A DNA stretch of 64,000 nt, from positions 310,001-374,000 of the forward strand of contig JAEUUG010000003.1 of NCBI GenBank assembly GCA_016787565.1, written 5' to 3'. Every line of letters starts with the position of its first letter. The first letter of the stretch is position 1. This DNA comes from Cyclobacteriaceae bacterium. GTDB taxonomy: Bacteria; Bacteroidota; Bacteroidia; Cytophagales; Cyclobacteriaceae. This document shows, in pieces, positions 61,799-64,000 of this stretch. The position numbers and the translations under genes are program-made. The notes below the pieces were generated by a model, which saw only the letters and a program-made list of their open reading frames with translations, had not been told where the DNA came from and made no database searches.

Positions 61799-63766
61799 TT
61801 AGCGGATGACCACGATTTTTTTCGTACCGCCTATAGTGCCTTTTCGCCAGTTTACAAGGTACAAGCCTGGAGCTGATAGAAATGTTATGCGTGTTCGATG
61901 GCCTTCAGGTTGTTCTGCATACGGTACGGTTTGCCCGGTTGTGTTCAGGATGTTGAGGGCATCATATTCGCCTTGCACAAAGAATTCACCCCGATTTGGA
62001 TTCGGATAGATAAGCAAGGCATGCTGTTCTTCCGGAAGACCTGTAATCACTTCGCCTTTACCAAAGCGCGCGCGAATCATTAATGTGCCTTGTATATCAT
62101 CCGGATTATTAAGCCATGATCCGTTGGTATTCACCCATATTTTGTCTCCAGTATTGTTGCTGTAATCGAGACCGATTTTGGGTGTACCAATGGAGGGTTG
62201 TACCCATCCGATAAAAAACCTGTCCTTTACAAGTAGTGCGGGTATAATGGACGTTGAAAAAAATGTATTGATACCCTGGCGTGTTACGGTGCGGTTGATG
62301 GTGGCCAATGGATTATTTCCAGGTTTTGTTTCATCGGTTGGATCAGGACCGTACACAATCAGATCAATTGTTTGGTTATTGACAATTGAAAAATCCGGAA
62401 AGTACATATCAAATCCCACAAGGGTATCGGGTTCAGGCGTAAGCATATTGAACGCGTACAACGCGCGGTTGCCCGATTGTGTAAGCCCTGCCGAATACTC
62501 GGCCGTGCCATCATCATAAGCATAATAATCTTTCATGATGTAGGTATAGCTGAGCGTATCGTTCAGCCTGAAATCAACCGGGAAATATTTTGCCGGATCA
62601 TAGTCTGGCGCCTGGTTGCCAAGTGTGTCGTACACATCGTTGCTGGCCAACCGGACAAATATTTTGGTCTGAATTTCTTTTGCTGCCGGATTAAACTGCG
62701 CGGGATCAGTGCCGTCCGGCACACGATACAGCGTTGTGGTAGTTCTTTCTTTTGCCGCCATGAAGCCGGATGATGTACCATCACTATTTTCTTTGATACC
62801 TCTTGAATTTACCAGGATCGAACTGAATACGTCCGGAGGCGGATTTTCGAAAATGTTAGAAATGGTATCGCGAGCGCGATAGGCATACGAGGAACTGATG
62901 CTTCTTAAATTCTGCACATCGAACTTCGGTTTTGATAGTTGTTTTGATTCAAGAAAGTGCTTGACAGGCACTGAGCGGTATTCGTTAAAAAAAGTTGTCA
63001 GGGGTGAGGCAAGCGCAGCATCGGGATAAGCGAAGTCAACTGAATTTCGCAATTTATTCAAGTATACATAGTCCAGGTTCCAGGTATCAAACGGTCCGGA
63101 TTGGCGGCCGAATCTGCGGAAGCGAAATTGAAACTGATCGTGAAAAAATTGTGCACCTGTTATAAGCAGTATCGTATCATAAAAAACAGTTTTATCGAAA
63201 CTGCTTTTTGTAGCGATGCGCAAAATTTCTTCCCACAAGCCTAAGTCATTTTTAAAATCGAGTTGAAGGTAATCGCCCGCATCGGGTGGTTCGCCATTGC
63301 CCTGCCACTGATAGTGAAAGCTGAGGTAAACTGTACTGCGTAAAGCCAGGGGAACTTCTGCTGTGCCCAGTTTGATGGGTCTGGAGATAAGTTTATCCGT
63401 GAAGCCTACAGATTGAATTTCAGCAAAGGGTAATCCCAGTGAATCGAGTCCATCAAACGTTGCAGCATTGATCGTAGGTGTGTTGATGGCGATATTGCTG
63501 TTCACCCAAACACTGCGGCTGTTTTCCCAAAGTGTATCTTGTGGAACATCTCCGGAAGGGAAGGAGAAGTCATCCCAGAAGGGTAGTGACATGGCCGGCA
63601 GTGATTGTGTTCTTGCTGCCTTGTTACTTCGGTCTGATGGATCGATAGCTTTTCGTTGAACGGGATATTTTTTTAACTGGCTAAAGGAAGGAATATGCAT
63701 GAACAACATCGCACACGCAGCGAGGCAAATCATAAAAACAACAGGTCTGCGTTTACAACTGATCAT
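61799..63766 (-). CDS. T9SS type A-sorted secreted protein
   Basis: A 655-residue secreted protein (signal MISCKRRPVVFMICLAACAMLFM...FSQ). The large middle region is beta-rich with jelly-roll-like elements (SVYLSFHYQWQGNGEPPDAGDYLQLDF) and no recognised enzyme motif. The last ~75 residues (LLIYPNPNRGEF, LNILNTTGQ, APGLYLVNWRKG, KKIVVIR) form a type A T9SS sorting domain, so it should be cell-surface bound or released. It follows the PASTA-domain gene by 16 bases on the minus strand. Confidence 0.85.
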   Translation of the reverse strand: MISCKRRPVVFMICLAACAMLFMHIPSFSQLKKYPVQRKAIDPSDRSNKAARTQSLPAMSLPFWDDFSFPSGDVPQDTLWENSRSVWVNSNIAINTPTINAATFDGLDSLGLPFAEIQSVGFTDKLISRPIKLGTAEVPLALRSTVYLSFHYQWQGNGEPPDAGDYLQLDFKNDLGLWEEILRIATKSSFDKTVFYDTILLITGAQFFHDQFQFRFRRFGRQSGPFDTWNLDYVYLNKLRNSVDFAYPDAALASPLTTFFNEYRSVPVKHFLESKQLSKPKFDVQNLRSISSSYAYRARDTISNIFENPPPDVFSSILVNSRGIKENSDGTSSGFMAAKERTTTTLYRVPDGTDPAQFNPAAKEIQTKIFVRLASNDVYDTLGNQAPDYDPAKYFPVDFRLNDTLSYTYIMKDYYAYDDGTAEYSAGLTQSGNRALYAFNMLTPEPDTLVGFDMYFPDFSIVNNQTIDLIVYGPDPTDETKPGNNPLATINRTVTRQGINTFFSTSIIPALLVKDRFFIGWVQPSIGTPKIGLDYSNNTGDKIWVNTNGSWLNNPDDIQGTLMIRARFGKGEVITGLPEEQHALLIYPNPNRGEFFVQGEYDALNILNTTGQTVPYAEQPEGHRTRITFLSAPGLYLVNWRKGTIGGTKKIVVIR

Positions 63767-63782
63767 CCGGTTACTTTAACAC

Positions 63783-64000
63783 TTAGGGGTTTTCCTCATT
63801 GTCATTATCTTCATCGTCATCATCGGGTGGAGTGGTGCCTGGTTTTCCAACCCACAAATCAACCACATCACCAACACGCACAATCGTTCCGACACCTGGC
63901 TTCACTTTTATAACGACTCCACCGGTACCGATCGTATCACCGACCAGCTCAATATGTCCGAGGCTCAGGTTTGAGCCAAAGATGAGAAACTTGGCGTCTT
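63783..64000 (-). CDS. PASTA-domain protein, C-terminal end (cut by window edge)
   Basis: The last 71 residues of a gene entering from the right edge; stop TAA at 63785-63783. The LSLGHIELVGDTIG, VIKVKPGVGTIVRVGDVVDLWV pattern is a PASTA domain (peptidoglycan-sensing type), followed by an acidic DDDDEDNDNEENP tail. In Bacteroidota such short PASTA proteins are membrane-anchored and usually uncharacterised. Confidence 0.78.
   Translation of the reverse strand, partial: DAKFLIFGSNLSLGHIELVGDTIGTGGVVIKVKPGVGTIVRVGDVVDLWVGKPGTTPPDDDDEDNDNEENP

Overview
The window reads as chromosomal DNA of a Bacteroidota bacterium, most likely a Cytophagales-type gliding bacterium. The support is: two proteins with type IX secretion (T9SS) sorting tails (one type A, one type B/gliding-associated), several Bacteroidota-specific families (DUF5916, DUF4348, HYC_CC_PP-like, DUF3347), many lipoproteins, no obvious Shine-Dalgarno sites, and promoter-like TTG-N18-20-TAnnTTTG boxes upstream of several genes. 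The species assignment is inference. No rRNA operon, transposase, integrase, phage gene or CRISPR array was seen.

Layout. 1-2375: 3' part of an IlvD/Edd-type sugar-acid dehydratase and a GntP-type permease (sugar-acid uptake and breakdown). 3095-13986: a copper/heavy-metal resistance island on the + strand: CopA P-type ATPase, HMA mini-protein, HYC_CC_PP-like protein, a CusA-type RND pump split in two by a frameshift, a TolC-type outer-membrane protein, two consecutive CusB-type adaptors and a DUF3347 copper-binding lipoprotein. Two different palindromic repeats lie in frame inside the signal-peptide regions of the TolC and first CusB genes. 14117-17268: DUF5916 protein and a TauE/SafE permease. 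17380-23332: a tightly packed glycan-type cluster (two GT4 glycosyltransferases, a MurG-like GT-B protein, a membrane protein, a lipoprotein, an M50-like membrane protease).

23337-33440: small membrane protein, alpha/beta hydrolases, a pair of metal-flavoured small proteins, then a compact gene set that looks like a pathway for making and trimming a small peptide or amide: esterases, ATP-grasp ligase, YbdK/GCS2-type carboxylate-amine ligase, membrane protein, class I glutamine amidotransferase and a second, divergent ATP-grasp-like protein. 33449-38787: MFS transporter and a tesA-like esterase divergent from a YbbA/YbbP ABC pair, the same arrangement as in E. coli. 38881-42192: giant T9SS type B protein.

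42238-47310: a three-gene minus-strand operon encoding a cytoplasmic gluzincin metalloprotease, a ComEC-like metallo-beta-lactamase-fold hydrolase and a membrane-attached patatin phospholipase. A good promoter immediately followed by an intrinsic terminator lies in its leader, which suggests attenuation. It sits next to a tRNA-Ile2(CAU)-like gene with an abnormal T loop and its own promoter and terminator. This operon and the ligase cluster are the best candidates for undescribed systems. 47888-52224: subclass B1 metallo-beta-lactamase, small accessory genes and a serine beta-lactamase-family hydrolase. 52275-55562: large multi-PAS histidine kinase. 55930-61244: glycoside hydrolase, galactokinase, aldose 1-epimerase, HAD phosphatase, M50 protease. 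61264-64000: MaoC-type protein, T9SS type A protein and the end of a PASTA-domain protein cut by the window edge.
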